Assembly (NCBI RefSeq): GCF_004217095.1 | Contig: NZ_SHKO01000003.1 | Location: forward strand, 248,001-312,000 | Source of the DNA: Advenella incenata | Lineage (GTDB): Bacteria; Pseudomonadota; Gammaproteobacteria; Burkholderiales; Burkholderiaceae_B | DNA length: 64,000 nt | Reading direction: 5' to 3' | In this document: piece by piece, positions 19,220 through 27,417 of the stretch | Numbering within the stretch: position 1 is the first letter of the stretch | Layout: each line of letters begins with the position of its first letter | Translations under genes and position numbers: made by a program | The notes under the pieces: model-generated | The model's input: only the letters and a program-made list of their open reading frames with translations | The model's database searches: none | Told to the model about the DNA's origin: nothing

Positions 19220-20425
19220 ATGCGTATTACAGGTATTGAAACCACAAGACTGACATCCCAGCCTAATCTGATCTGGGTTGAAATAGAAACAGATGAAGGT
19301 ATTACTGGACTGGGTGAAACCTTTCGCGGCGCACAGGCGGTGGAAACCTATCTGCATTCCATGGCGGCGCCGTTGATTCTGGGAGAAAATCCGCTAGACA
19401 TCGAACGCCTGCATAAAGTGCTTTTTCGCGGCTATCTGGGGTTCAACGGCAGTGGTGTAGAGAGCCGTGCTGCGTCGGCGATCGATATCGCCCTATGGGA
19501 TATCTTCGGCAAGGTTACCGGTCAACCCGTGTATCAGTTGCTGGGTGGCGCTTGTCATGAACGCATGCGCGCGTACAATACCTGCGCCGGCGTTGACTAC
19601 AATAGTAAAAGTATTCAACGTCGGCTGATTGAGCCCGGGGCAGAAAAAATCCGTGGCCGTTATGATGATCAGATTGCTTTCATCGAAGACCCGGCGCAAC
19701 TTGCGCTTAGCCTGATTGACGAGGGCTTCGGCGCCATGAAAATATGGCCGTTCGATGGCGCCGCCATGGAAACCGGCGGTCAGTATGTCAGTGCACGGCA
19801 AATGCGGCAGGGCCTTGAAGTGTTTGAGAAAATCAGGCTTGCCGTTGGTGACCAAATTGAAGTCATGTGTGAATTTCATTCGATGTGGAACGTCACCAGC
19901 GCACTGGCCATCGCCCGTGAACTCAAGCAATTTCGGCCCTTCTGGGCCGAAGATCCAATAAAGATGGATAGCCCTGGACTGTTGGCCGATTACCGCAGGC
20001 TTGCGCAGATTCCGGTGTGCGGCAGTGAAACCCTGGCGTCTCAGAGCACGTTTCGCGATTTGCTGGCGGAACACGCACTGGATATTGTGATGCTTGATCT
20101 GTCCTGGTGTGGCGGCATTAGCGAAGGCCGGAAAATTGCCAGCCTTGCCGATGCATATCAAAAGCCGATCGCGCCGCACGATTGTACCGGGCCGGTGGTG
20201 CTGTGGGCTTCCCTGCACCTGGCGCTGGCTTCGCCCAATGCAATTTTTCAGGAAGTGGTGCGGGCGTTTCTTAATACCTTTTATAAAGACCTGGTTACTG
20301 AGCTGCCGGTTCTGGATAAAGGATTTCTGTTGCGTCCGGATGCCCCTGGCCTCGGTACCGCGCTGGCACCGACGGTCAAGAGCGATGCGCAGGCATGCAT
20401 TCGTCGCAGTACACTACCTATTTAA
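19220..20425 (+). CDS. Enolase-superfamily sugar-acid dehydratase (mandelate racemase/muconate lactonizing family)
   Basis: Probably abstracts the alpha proton of an aldonate or aldarate and eliminates water to a 2-keto-3-deoxy acid. The 401-residue product has the capping domain (GLGETFRGAQ) and barrel with Lys near residue 174 (AMKIWPF), metal ligands at about Glu218 (CEFHSMW), Glu244 (WAEDPIK) and Glu270 (CGSETL), and the His320-Asp321 pair in APHDCTGPVV. The EFH triplet resembles the D/E-F-H of galactonate/mannonate dehydratases. It starts 6 bases after the receptor gene, so same operon. The exact sugar is not known. Confidence 0.88.
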   Translation: MRITGIETTRLTSQPNLIWVEIETDEGITGLGETFRGAQAVETYLHSMAAPLILGENPLDIERLHKVLFRGYLGFNGSGVESRAASAIDIALWDIFGKVTGQPVYQLLGGACHERMRAYNTCAGVDYNSKSIQRRLIEPGAEKIRGRYDDQIAFIEDPAQLALSLIDEGFGAMKIWPFDGAAMETGGQYVSARQMRQGLEVFEKIRLAVGDQIEVMCEFHSMWNVTSALAIARELKQFRPFWAEDPIKMDSPGLLADYRRLAQIPVCGSETLASQSTFRDLLAEHALDIVMLDLSWCGGISEGRKIASLADAYQKPIAPHDCTGPVVLWASLHLALASPNAIFQEVVRAFLNTFYKDLVTELPVLDKGFLLRPDAPGLGTALAPTVKSDAQACIRRSTLPI

Positions 20426-20457
20426 CGGTTCAGACAATTTTACTTACGGAGACGGAC

Positions 20458-21366
20458 ATGGCAACTTTCGACCGAGCACAGGTGCGGGCTGCGCTTGATG
20501 GCATTTCAGGAATTTTGGTTACCCCCTTTGATGACAACGGCAAGATTGAACCGGCGCGACTGCAGCCCATTATCGATAATGCAATAAATGCAGGCATACA
20601 CATATTGGTGGCCAACGGAAATACCAGTGAGTACTACAGTTTGCGCTATGCGGAAAGCGAAGCCATGGTGTCTGCGGCGGCGGGCCAGATACGTGGGCGG
20701 GTTCCGTTGCTTGGCGGAGTGGGGCGCGGCATTGAAGAGGCCTGCGACCTTGCGGCCGCTTCCCGGGCGGCAGGCGCTGATGCGTTGATGATTCACCAGC
20801 CACCTGATCCGTTCGTGTCGCCACGAGGCATACTTGCCTACGTACGTCGCATTGAAGAAGCCGCGCAGGGGCTGCCGCTAGTGCTGTATTTGCGTAATGA
20901 GGCAATTGGTATGGCGTCGATAGAGGACCTGTGCAGTGTTGACTCTGTGGTTGGTGTCAAATGGGCATCGCCAACGCCTCTTGTGCTGGCCGACGCAATT
21001 GCCCGCACGCGGCATCTGGATATAGCGTGGGTAGGTGGCCTGGCCGAGACTTGGGCGCCACCGTTTTACGCGGTAGGCGCCCGCGGGTTTACTTCAGGGT
21101 TGATTAACGTGGCCCCCGGCCATAGTGCTGCAATTCATGCTGCGCTTGACAAAGGCGATTACGCTGCGGCAAATCAGTTGATCGCGCAAATGCTGCCATT
21201 CGAGCAATTACGGGCAGAAGAAAATAACGGCGCCAATGTGACCGTTGTGAAGACCGCATTACAACTACTGGGCCACAATTGTGGTGCGACCCGACCACCG
21301 TCAGCATGGCCCATGAATCCACAGGCGCTTGACACACTCAGGCAATTGTTGAAAATCTGGCAGTAG
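20458..21366 (+). CDS. DapA-superfamily aldolase/dehydratase (keto-deoxy sugar acid type)
   Basis: Class I Schiff-base TIM-barrel enzyme of the DHDPS/NAL superfamily. Its place after a sugar-acid dehydratase suggests it cleaves or dehydrates the resulting 2-keto-3-deoxy acid, as KdgD- or KDG-aldolase-like members do. ATG 20458 follows ACGGAG; 302 residues. Visible are SGILVTPFDDNGKI, VANGNTSEYYSL, the Tyr of VLYLRNE (about 144) and the presumed catalytic Lys in VGVKWAS (about 168). It differs clearly from the biosynthetic DapA at 11389 (TSGES becomes NTSEY). Last gene of the operon. Confidence 0.85.
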   Translation: MATFDRAQVRAALDGISGILVTPFDDNGKIEPARLQPIIDNAINAGIHILVANGNTSEYYSLRYAESEAMVSAAAGQIRGRVPLLGGVGRGIEEACDLAAASRAAGADALMIHQPPDPFVSPRGILAYVRRIEEAAQGLPLVLYLRNEAIGMASIEDLCSVDSVVGVKWASPTPLVLADAIARTRHLDIAWVGGLAETWAPPFYAVGARGFTSGLINVAPGHSAAIHAALDKGDYAAANQLIAQMLPFEQLRAEENNGANVTVVKTALQLLGHNCGATRPPSAWPMNPQALDTLRQLLKIWQ

Positions 21367-21704
21367 GCAGCTGCAACCGGCGGGGTCAGCGCTGACCGAG
21401 CGGGATGGCTGTCCTGCCTATATTGCATGGCACAACATGGGTCCTGACATGATATGAGATGGTCTGATGGCTGCCGCGACAGCCAGGCAGTAGTGTGGCG
21501 TGCGCATATGGCATATCCAGGGTGCCACGCCAACATTGCGACCATCACCAACATCCCCAACATCATGGCCATCGCATATGAAATATTTATGCCTGGCTTG
21601 TACTTTTCCCAAAAAAATTGATAGCGCGCCCAGAGATAGCATTTCAATTTATCAGGCACGCTTGCGTCGTTCTTGGCGTCGCACGGCTGTAACTTTTTGT
21701 ATGA

Positions 21705-21881
21705 ATGAATTTCCAATTCGTCTTGCATGGGAAAATTGCAATTGATCCTGATTGTCGCAATTATCTGTTGAGTTTGGATCAAGCGAAAAAACATTTCCTG
21801 GATGAATGGCAAATGCTCGCAATAACCAGCACAGGCCGCTACCTGGTTGGAAAATATAGCCTGTTTTCCCGGCGATTATAA
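21705..21881 (+). CDS. Hypothetical 58-residue ORF
   Basis: Not recognised. Reads MNFQFVLHGKIAIDPDCRNY and later LDQAKKHFLDEW, then TSTGRYLVGKYSLF, ending in SRRL. It looks like a compact alpha/beta peptide with sensible amino-acid composition in a region that is otherwise non-coding. There is no clear ribosome site, so it could be a remnant of a longer gene or chance. Confidence 0.3.
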   Translation: MNFQFVLHGKIAIDPDCRNYLLSLDQAKKHFLDEWQMLAITSTGRYLVGKYSLFSRRL

Positions 21882-21915
21882 AATTGCATGACCATGGTTT
21901 TTTCATTTATAAAAC

Positions 21916-21933
21916 TTATTTCATTTGAAATAA
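21916..21933. promoter_or_regulatory. Palindrome upstream of ehu operon (distal)
   Basis: TTATTTCA-TT-TGAAATAA, a perfect 8-bp inverted repeat with a 2-base centre, in AT-rich DNA about 280 bases before ehuB. Shares the TTTCA/TGAAA element with the proximal palindrome. Confidence 0.35.
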
Positions 21934-22126
21934 ACCTAGGGTTTTCCATGTATATATTTCATCTAAATGACGCATTTTTGAATGTAACGAATATATCGAA
22001 ATTCATGTATTGCGGTTGTGCTGTACCATTTATTTATGTTACTTCTATAAATGAAGCGATAACCGCTAGCGCAGAAAACACACGCTTCATGCGATGAATT
22101 TTATGCATGAAAATGTGCTGTACGCT

Positions 22127-22150
22127 GCGTTTGAAAGTTATTTCAAATGC
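22127..22150. promoter_or_regulatory. Palindrome upstream of ehu operon (proximal)
   Basis: TTTGAAA-GTTA-TTTCAAA (22130-22147) is a perfect 7-bp repeat, extended by GC on each side with one mismatch. It lies about 70 bases before the ehuB start, a good position for an operator. Confidence 0.4.
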
Positions 22151-22216
22151 AATTTTTATCAGGACGCTTTCCAGATAAAAACTTCAGGATAAATCAACTT
22201 CAAGGGGAGTAGAACG

Positions 22217-23080
22217 ATGAATAGAATGCTCAAAACTCGAACCCTGCTGGCTCTCGCTGTAGCAACCGCTGCGGCTTTTGGTACAGCGGCGTCAGCTGCC
22301 ACGTTGCAGGAAATTAAAGAAAAAGGCGTGGTGCGGATTGCCGTTGCCAATGAAATACCCTATGGTTTTGTCGATCCCACTGGCGAGGCCAAAGGCGCCG
22401 GACCGGAAGTGGCCAAGCATATTATGGAACAGCTTGGTGTCAAGGAAATCAAATGGGTCACCACGGGGTTCAGCTCACTTATTCCCGGTCTGAAAGCCGA
22501 CCAGTTCGACATGGTTGCAGCCGAGATGGCTATCCTGCCCCAGCGTTGTCAGCAGGTGGCTTTCTCTGAACCTAACAGCTCTTATGGCGAAGGCCTGCTG
22601 GTTGCCAAAGGCAACCCGGACAATCTGCATAAATATGAAGACTTTAGCAAGTCGGACAAAAAAATCGCCATCATGGCGGGTGCCGACCAGCTGGAAATGC
22701 TGCAAAAACTCGGCGTTGACGACAGCCGCATGGTGACTATCTCCAATAATGCAGATGCGATTTCGACAGTGTCTACCGGTCGCGCTGCAGCCTATGCAGC
22801 AACCAGTCTGACGGTCAGCCAACTGGCCGACAAGAGTGATAAAGTCGAGCCGGCAGGAAAATTTGAAGATCCGGTGATCGATGGCAAACCGGCACGCAGC
22901 TGGGGTGGTTTCACCTTTGATCAAGGCTCGGATGATCTGCGTAAAGCAGTGAACGAAGAGCTGGCCAAGTTCAAGAAAACACCAGAGTGGAAGAAAATTC
23001 TGACTACTTATGGCTTTACCGAGCATGATCTGGAAGAGTCTACCAAGCAGACCACAGAACAACTTTGCGCAGCAAAGTAA
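22217..23080 (+). CDS. ehuB: Ectoine/hydroxyectoine ABC transporter, substrate-binding protein
   Basis: Periplasmic receptor of family 3 that delivers ectoine-type compatible solutes to the EhuCD permease. 287 residues with a signal peptide ending near GTAASA. The mature protein starts ATLQEIKEKGVVRIAVANE and contains DMVAAEMAILPQRCQQVAF, where the RCxxVAFSEP segment is typical of EhuB. It is the first gene of a receptor-permease-permease-ATPase order identical to ehuBCD plus ehuA. Ectoine specificity rests on this likeness and on the ATPase; other amino-acid-like ligands remain possible. Confidence 0.85.
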   Translation: MNRMLKTRTLLALAVATAAAFGTAASAATLQEIKEKGVVRIAVANEIPYGFVDPTGEAKGAGPEVAKHIMEQLGVKEIKWVTTGFSSLIPGLKADQFDMVAAEMAILPQRCQQVAFSEPNSSYGEGLLVAKGNPDNLHKYEDFSKSDKKIAIMAGADQLEMLQKLGVDDSRMVTISNNADAISTVSTGRAAAYAATSLTVSQLADKSDKVEPAGKFEDPVIDGKPARSWGGFTFDQGSDDLRKAVNEELAKFKKTPEWKKILTTYGFTEHDLEESTKQTTEQLCAAK

Positions 23081-23257
23081 TCAGGATGTAGCGCTTATTA
23101 GGGTTATGCAAAAGCCCTATGGCGTGTGCACACGGGTCTGCGAGGCAATTGCAGACCCATCCTTGGCTTGGCGACACCAGCCAGCCGCAAACTCACCGGC
23201 TCGTGCAGGCTTGCGCTTGTATCCTTCATCTCATTTCCAAAAAATAAAAGGCGACCG

Positions 23258-23929
23258 ATGGATTGGAATATATATCTGACGCCCCTGTTACAGGGGGCGT
23301 GGGTGACCGTTCAACTGACAGTCTATTCGACCATACTGGGTGCGATCACCGCGTTTGTGTTTGGTATCGGCAAGCTTTCAAGCAACTGGTTTTATCGTGG
23401 CTTCTCGATCTGTTTTGTCGAGATTTTTCGCGGAACGTCCCTGCTGGTTCAACTGTTCTGGCTGTTCTTTGCGCTGCCGCTATTGGGCCAGGCCCTGGGT
23501 CTGGACTTTCGCATGGCGCCGCTGGTGGCCGGGACGCTGGCCTTGGGGTTCAATATCGGCGCCTATGGCGCCGAGGTCGTGCGCGGGGCTCTTCAGGCAG
23601 TGCCGCGCTCGCAATTTGAGGCGGCCAAGGCGCTGGACTTTACGCCTCGCCAGACTTTACGGTTTATTTGCCTGCCACAGGCCATTCCGGAAATGATGCC
23701 CAGCTTTGGTAACCTTGCGGTGCAAAACCTTAAGGATACGGCGTTGGTATCGTTGATCAGCCTGGGCGATATGGCGTTTCGTGCCGAACAGATCCGCAAT
23801 TACACACAGGACAGTACGACGGTATACACCATTTTGCTGTTCATGTATTTTGGCATGGCGCTGATTCTGACCGGAATCATGAAATTGCTGGAGCGCTCCG
23901 TCGGACGCTGGCGCGCGGGGAGGGCCTGA
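23258..23929 (+). CDS. ehuC: Ectoine/hydroxyectoine ABC transporter, permease
   Basis: Inner-membrane subunit of the HisMQ type. ATG 23258 gives 223 residues beginning MDWNIYLTPLLQGAWVTVQL with about five membrane helices and the permease EAA loop (EAAKALDFTPRQTLRFICLP), which docks on the ATPase. It is separated from ehuD by only two bases. The 177-base gap after ehuB holds no gene; a difference in expression between receptor and permease is possible there. Ligand specificity as for ehuB. Confidence 0.87.
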   Translation: MDWNIYLTPLLQGAWVTVQLTVYSTILGAITAFVFGIGKLSSNWFYRGFSICFVEIFRGTSLLVQLFWLFFALPLLGQALGLDFRMAPLVAGTLALGFNIGAYGAEVVRGALQAVPRSQFEAAKALDFTPRQTLRFICLPQAIPEMMPSFGNLAVQNLKDTALVSLISLGDMAFRAEQIRNYTQDSTTVYTILLFMYFGMALILTGIMKLLERSVGRWRAGRA

Positions 23930-23931
23930 TC

Positions 23932-24624
23932 ATGCTTTTTGGTATTGAATGGGACACCAGCAGCAATTGGGCGTTTGCAGTTTCGATTTTTCCGATACTG
24001 CTCAAAGGCTTGGTGGTTACGCTGCAAGCGACCGTGCTGGGCTTTCTCGTCGCTATGGTGCTGGGCCTGATTCTGGCTGGCCTGAAAAGTGCCCGGCTGG
24101 CTATCATCTCGTGGCCCGCAAAATTTATCACTGAATTTATCCGTGATACGCCATTGCTGGTCCAGCTTTTCTTTCTTTATTATGTGTTACCCGAGCATGG
24201 CATTGTCCTGCCCGCTTTTATGACCGGTGCGCTGGCATTGGGTGTGCAGTACAGCGCCTACCTGTCCGAGGTTTACCGGGCCGGCATCGAGTCCATCCCA
24301 CGCGGGCAGACCGAGGCGTCCCGGGCATTGGACCTTGCGCCTGTGCGCACGTTCGGTTTCATCATTCTGCCGCAGGCCATCCCGCGCATTATCCCGGCGA
24401 TGGGGAACTATCTGGTGTCCATCATGAAGGATGTGCCAGTGCTGTCGGTCGTTACGGTGCTGGAAATGCTCAATGTGGCAAAAATCATAGGTGATCGTAC
24501 CTTCAATTATCTGATACCGCTATCCATGGTGGGGGTCATTTACCTGATCCTGACGATTGTCGCGTCCTATGGAGTGCGATATCTGGACACCCACCTGCCA
24601 AAACGAGGAATACCTTTACGATGA
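23932..24624 (+). CDS. ehuD: Ectoine/hydroxyectoine ABC transporter, permease
   Basis: Second HisMQ-type inner-membrane subunit, 230 residues with about five helices; segments FITEFIRDTPLLVQLFFLYY and the EAA-like loop EASRALDLAPVRTFGFIILP are typical. Forms the channel with EhuC. Its stop overlaps the ehuA start by four bases (ATGA), indicating translational coupling. Confidence 0.87.
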   Translation: MLFGIEWDTSSNWAFAVSIFPILLKGLVVTLQATVLGFLVAMVLGLILAGLKSARLAIISWPAKFITEFIRDTPLLVQLFFLYYVLPEHGIVLPAFMTGALALGVQYSAYLSEVYRAGIESIPRGQTEASRALDLAPVRTFGFIILPQAIPRIIPAMGNYLVSIMKDVPVLSVVTVLEMLNVAKIIGDRTFNYLIPLSMVGVIYLILTIVASYGVRYLDTHLPKRGIPLR

Positions 24625-25496
24625 ATAACCCGATGAATAATGATAATGCGAATACCGCCCCGGATAAGTCGCAGGGCGAAGCAGTTGCGAATGGCGATGA
24701 GGCTGCGGCCCGTTCGGATACAGGCGAGCCGATTATTCGCTTTGAAAAAGTGGTCAAGAAGTTTGGCGATGTGACGGTGCTGGACGAACTGGATTTCGAA
24801 GTTCGCAAGGGCGAAAAAGTGACTATTATCGGCCCGTCCGGTTCTGGAAAATCTACGGTGCTGCGTATCCTGATGACACTTGAAAACATCAATGATGGCG
24901 TCATTTACGTGACCGGCAGACCGTTATGGCACGAAGAAAAAAACGGTGAGCTGGTGCCCGCTGCAGAAGAGCACTTGCGCGAGATGCGCAAGGAAATGGG
25001 CATGGTATTTCAGCAGTTCAATCTGTTTCCGCATATGACGGTGCGTCGCAACGTGACTGAAGCGCCGGTGCAGGTGCTCAAGCTGTCCAAAGACGAAGCC
25101 AACGAGCGCGCCGACAAGTATCTCGAACTGGTGGGCCTGTCCGATCAAAGCGACAAGTTCCCAAGCCAGCTATCCGGCGGCCAGCAGCAGCGCGTGGCCA
25201 TTGCTCGCGCGCTGGCGATGCGACCCAACATTATGCTGTTTGACGAGCCAACTTCGTCACTGGATCCTGAACTGGTGGGCGAAGTACTTAACGTGATTCA
25301 GCGGCTGGCCGAAGAGCATGATTTGACAATGTTGCTGGTTACGCATGAAATGCAGTTTGCCAAGCAAATTTCCGATCGTGTCTGCTTCTTTGACAAGGGA
25401 AAGATTGTGGAACAGGGCACACCCGATGAAGTGCTGGTCAACCCTCAAGAGCCTCGAACACAGGAATTTCTCAAAAGCTTTATCGAACAGCATTGA
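24621..25496 (+). CDS. ehuA: Ectoine/hydroxyectoine ABC transporter, ATP-binding protein
   Basis: ATPase of the importer. 291 residues: Walker [10 protein letters not shown] at about 71-79, Q-loop [11 protein letters not shown], signature [15 protein letters not shown], Walker [15 protein letters not shown] and the switch His in [12 protein letters not shown]. The segment [18 protein letters not shown] is characteristic of EhuA-like proteins. It has an unusual hydrophilic N-terminal extension of about 36 residues (Asn-, Asp- and Ala-rich) before the ATPase domain; internal starts could shorten it. A hairpin follows seven bases after the stop. Confidence 0.9.
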   Translation: MNNPMNNDNANTAPDKSQGEAVANGDEAAARSDTGEPIIRFEKVVKKFGDVTVLDELDFEVRKGEKVTIIGPSGSGKSTVLRILMTLENINDGVIYVTGRPLWHEEKNGELVPAAEEHLREMRKEMGMVFQQFNLFPHMTVRRNVTEAPVQVLKLSKDEANERADKYLELVGLSDQSDKFPSQLSGGQQQRVAIARALAMRPNIMLFDEPTSSLDPELVGEVLNVIQRLAEEHDLTMLLVTHEMQFAKQISDRVCFFDKGKIVEQGTPDEVLVNPQEPRTQEFLKSFIEQH

Positions 25497-25502
25497 TATC
25501 AG

Positions 25503-25526
25503 GCAGGGCACGGCAACGTGTCCTGC
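25503..25526 (+). terminator. Hairpin after ehuA
   Basis: GCAGGGCACG-GCAA-CGTGTCCTGC: ten base pairs with one G-T pair and a GCAA tetraloop, beginning six bases after the ehuA stop. No T-run follows, so it may end or protect the transcript. Confidence 0.45.
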
Positions 25527-25656
25527 TGCGTATGCGGCGGCTGCCGTTGCTGGTGTGGTGTTGCAGAGAAAGCGCGTTATCGGCAGGACTCATGCCTTTG
25601 CAGGCGCTTTGCGCTCAGGTTCGTGCGGTACGAGTCCGATTCGCCCGCTGCAGATT

Positions 25657-26313
25657 TTAAGGGGTGCCGGTCAGGTTATCGCTGTACACGATTCGGATGT
25701 CCTGTTCCAGCAGCGCCTTGCGCGTGTTCGCATCCGTTTGCGCGGTAACCGGGGCGGTTGCATCCCATATGACAAATGTATTGAAGCCGGCCGCCCGCGC
25801 GTCCTGCGCAGTCCATAGTACGCATACATCTCTTGCCAGGCCGCCAATATACACATCCCGTACCTGACGATCCTTCAGCCAGCCGGCAAGGCCGGTCAGC
25901 GGGCGTTCGCCTGCAGGGTTGTAGTTTTCGCAAAACGCGCTGTACGAATCAACAGCTGGATCGGTGCCTTTGCGTACGATGACACTCATCCTGTCCCAGT
26001 CGATGGCGTCATGCAGTGCTGCCCCATTGGTTCCCTGCACGCAGTGATCCGGCCATAGCACCTGGGGATGGCCGTAAAGCGCAATGCTGTCAAAGGGTTT
26101 GCTGCCACTGTGCGATGAAGCAAAGGAAATATGGCCGCCTGGATGCCAATCCTGGGTGGCGACATAATGGGCAAAACGATTCTGCGCCAGAATGGTCTGT
26201 ATGGGTGCGACAACAGCATCTGCCTGTTCGCATGCGAGTGGGCCGCCCGGCATGAAATCCGGCTGGAGATCGACCAGAATAAGTGCGCTGTGAGGCAATA
26301 TGCTGTTTTTCAT
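25657..26313 (-). CDS. pncA: Nicotinamidase
   Basis: Hydrolyses nicotinamide to nicotinate for NAD salvage. From ATG 26313 the product has 218 residues with the catalytic triad Asp15 (LVDLQPDF), Lys115 (VRKGTD) and Cys164 (GLARDVCVLWTA), and metal ligands Asp55, His57 and His61 (TQDWHPGGH). The start codon overlaps the TAA of the upstream dehydrogenase gene, so both are co-translated. Other isochorismatase-fold amidases are less likely given the exact PncA pattern. Confidence 0.92.
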   Translation of the reverse strand: MKNSILPHSALILVDLQPDFMPGGPLACEQADAVVAPIQTILAQNRFAHYVATQDWHPGGHISFASSHSGSKPFDSIALYGHPQVLWPDHCVQGTNGAALHDAIDWDRMSVIVRKGTDPAVDSYSAFCENYNPAGERPLTGLAGWLKDRQVRDVYIGGLARDVCVLWTAQDARAAGFNTFVIWDATAPVTAQTDANTRKALLEQDIRIVYSDNLTGTP

Positions 26314-27266
26314 TACTCGTTTTCGTCCAGCCACTGGATCAATTGGTGTTGCACATTGATCGAAAATTTTTGGTATACCTGTTCACTGACAAAGCCCATA
26401 TGCGGCGTCAGCAATAGGTTGGGCAACGCCAGCAACGCGGGGTTGATGCCTGGTTCATCATCAAAGACATCCAGTGCGGCAAACCCCGGGCGGCCCTGTT
26501 GCAGTGCCTTGACCAGAGCCGGCGTGTCGATCAGGCTGGATCGCGATGTATTGACCAGCAGGCTGCCCGGTTGCATCAGCGCCAGCGTGTCGCTGTTGAG
26601 CAGCTTGCGCGTAGCATCCGAGACAACAATATGCAGCGACACGACATCGGAAGTCGACAACAAGGTTTCCAGTGATACGCTGCTTGCGTCCGCTTCGCGG
26701 GCACGTTCTGGGGTCATGTGCGGACTCCAGGCCTGCACTTGCATGCCGAAGGCGCGACCGACGGCTGCCATGCGCTGGCCGATATGTCCAAGGCCGATCA
26801 GACCCAAACGCTTGCCTTCCAGTACTTCGGGCAGATGCTGGCAGATGGCGGGCGTACGCCACAGCGGTTGTTGCGGGCTAACCAGCAGGTCTGGAAGTTT
26901 TTTGGCAGACGCCATAATCAGAGACCAGGCCAGCTCGCAGGTGCTGGCTTTTGACGGACCGAATTCGGTCGCCGTGACCTTGATGCCGACCGCTTCGGCT
27001 GCCTGCTGATCAAGCGTGTTGTTGCGGGTGCCGGTAAAAATGATGCGTTTCAGATTGGGCAATTGCGCGATCAGCGACTTGGGAAAGGGTGTGCGGTCGC
27101 GCATTAGTACAATACATTGCGCCTGGGCCACTGCGGCCAGCAATTGCTCGTCGCGCAAGCGGTCGTGATGGATCGCTAGTTGACTACGGTTTTGTATGTC
27201 GGACCAATCTACCAGACGGGCCAGCCCGTGTTCCCAGTCATCCAGTATCACAATTGAAGGTTTCAT
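26313..27266 (-). CDS. D-2-hydroxyacid dehydrogenase family protein
   Basis: NAD(P)-dependent reduction of 2-oxoacids to D-2-hydroxyacids or the reverse. ATG 27266 follows GGAG; 317 residues. The Rossmann motif GLIGLGHIGQRMA and the catalytic set Arg (NTSRSSLID), Glu (DVFDDEP) and His (LTPHMGF) are all present. An early segment (TGTRNNTLDQQAAEAVGIKV) places it in the SerA/glycerate-dehydrogenase-like group. Substrate unknown; the gene is coupled to pncA by start/stop overlap. Confidence 0.88.
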   Translation of the reverse strand: MKPSIVILDDWEHGLARLVDWSDIQNRSQLAIHHDRLRDEQLLAAVAQAQCIVLMRDRTPFPKSLIAQLPNLKRIIFTGTRNNTLDQQAAEAVGIKVTATEFGPSKASTCELAWSLIMASAKKLPDLLVSPQQPLWRTPAICQHLPEVLEGKRLGLIGLGHIGQRMAAVGRAFGMQVQAWSPHMTPERAREADASSVSLETLLSTSDVVSLHIVVSDATRKLLNSDTLALMQPGSLLVNTSRSSLIDTPALVKALQQGRPGFAALDVFDDEPGINPALLALPNLLLTPHMGFVSEQVYQKFSINVQHQLIQWLDENE

Positions 27267-27417
27267 GTAATGCTCCGCAAATAGGGCAATTGATGCATGC
27301 GTTGCGCCAGTGGGCGGCAACCATAGCTTTTACGGTCAGTAAAAAACAGTATATTACCTTGCCGCCCGGCACCGTGCATGCGCACAGGGTGGGAACGATA
27401 ATTCGGCCGCCAGGCGC

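Larger units (their letters stand above)
21367..22216. other. AT-rich intergenic region before the ehu operon
   Basis: The 850 bases are markedly richer in A+T than their surroundings between about 21880 and 22130. They contain a 58-codon open frame (21705-21881), two palindromes (21916-21933 and 22127-22150) and no recognisable longer gene. Longer open frames on either strand here have poor codon character and no ribosome site. The 3' half is probably the regulatory region of ehuB. Confidence 0.5.

Noticed and set aside
21174-21812. Minus-strand frame of about 212 codons with one hydrophobic stretch across the end of the DapA-like gene
   Set aside because: It runs antisense over a well-supported gene and then into AT-rich DNA; no ribosome site or family resemblance.
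21888-22097. Plus-strand 69-codon frame in the AT-rich region
   Set aside because: No ribosome site and composition driven by A+T; rich in Phe, Ile and Asn without a recognisable pattern.
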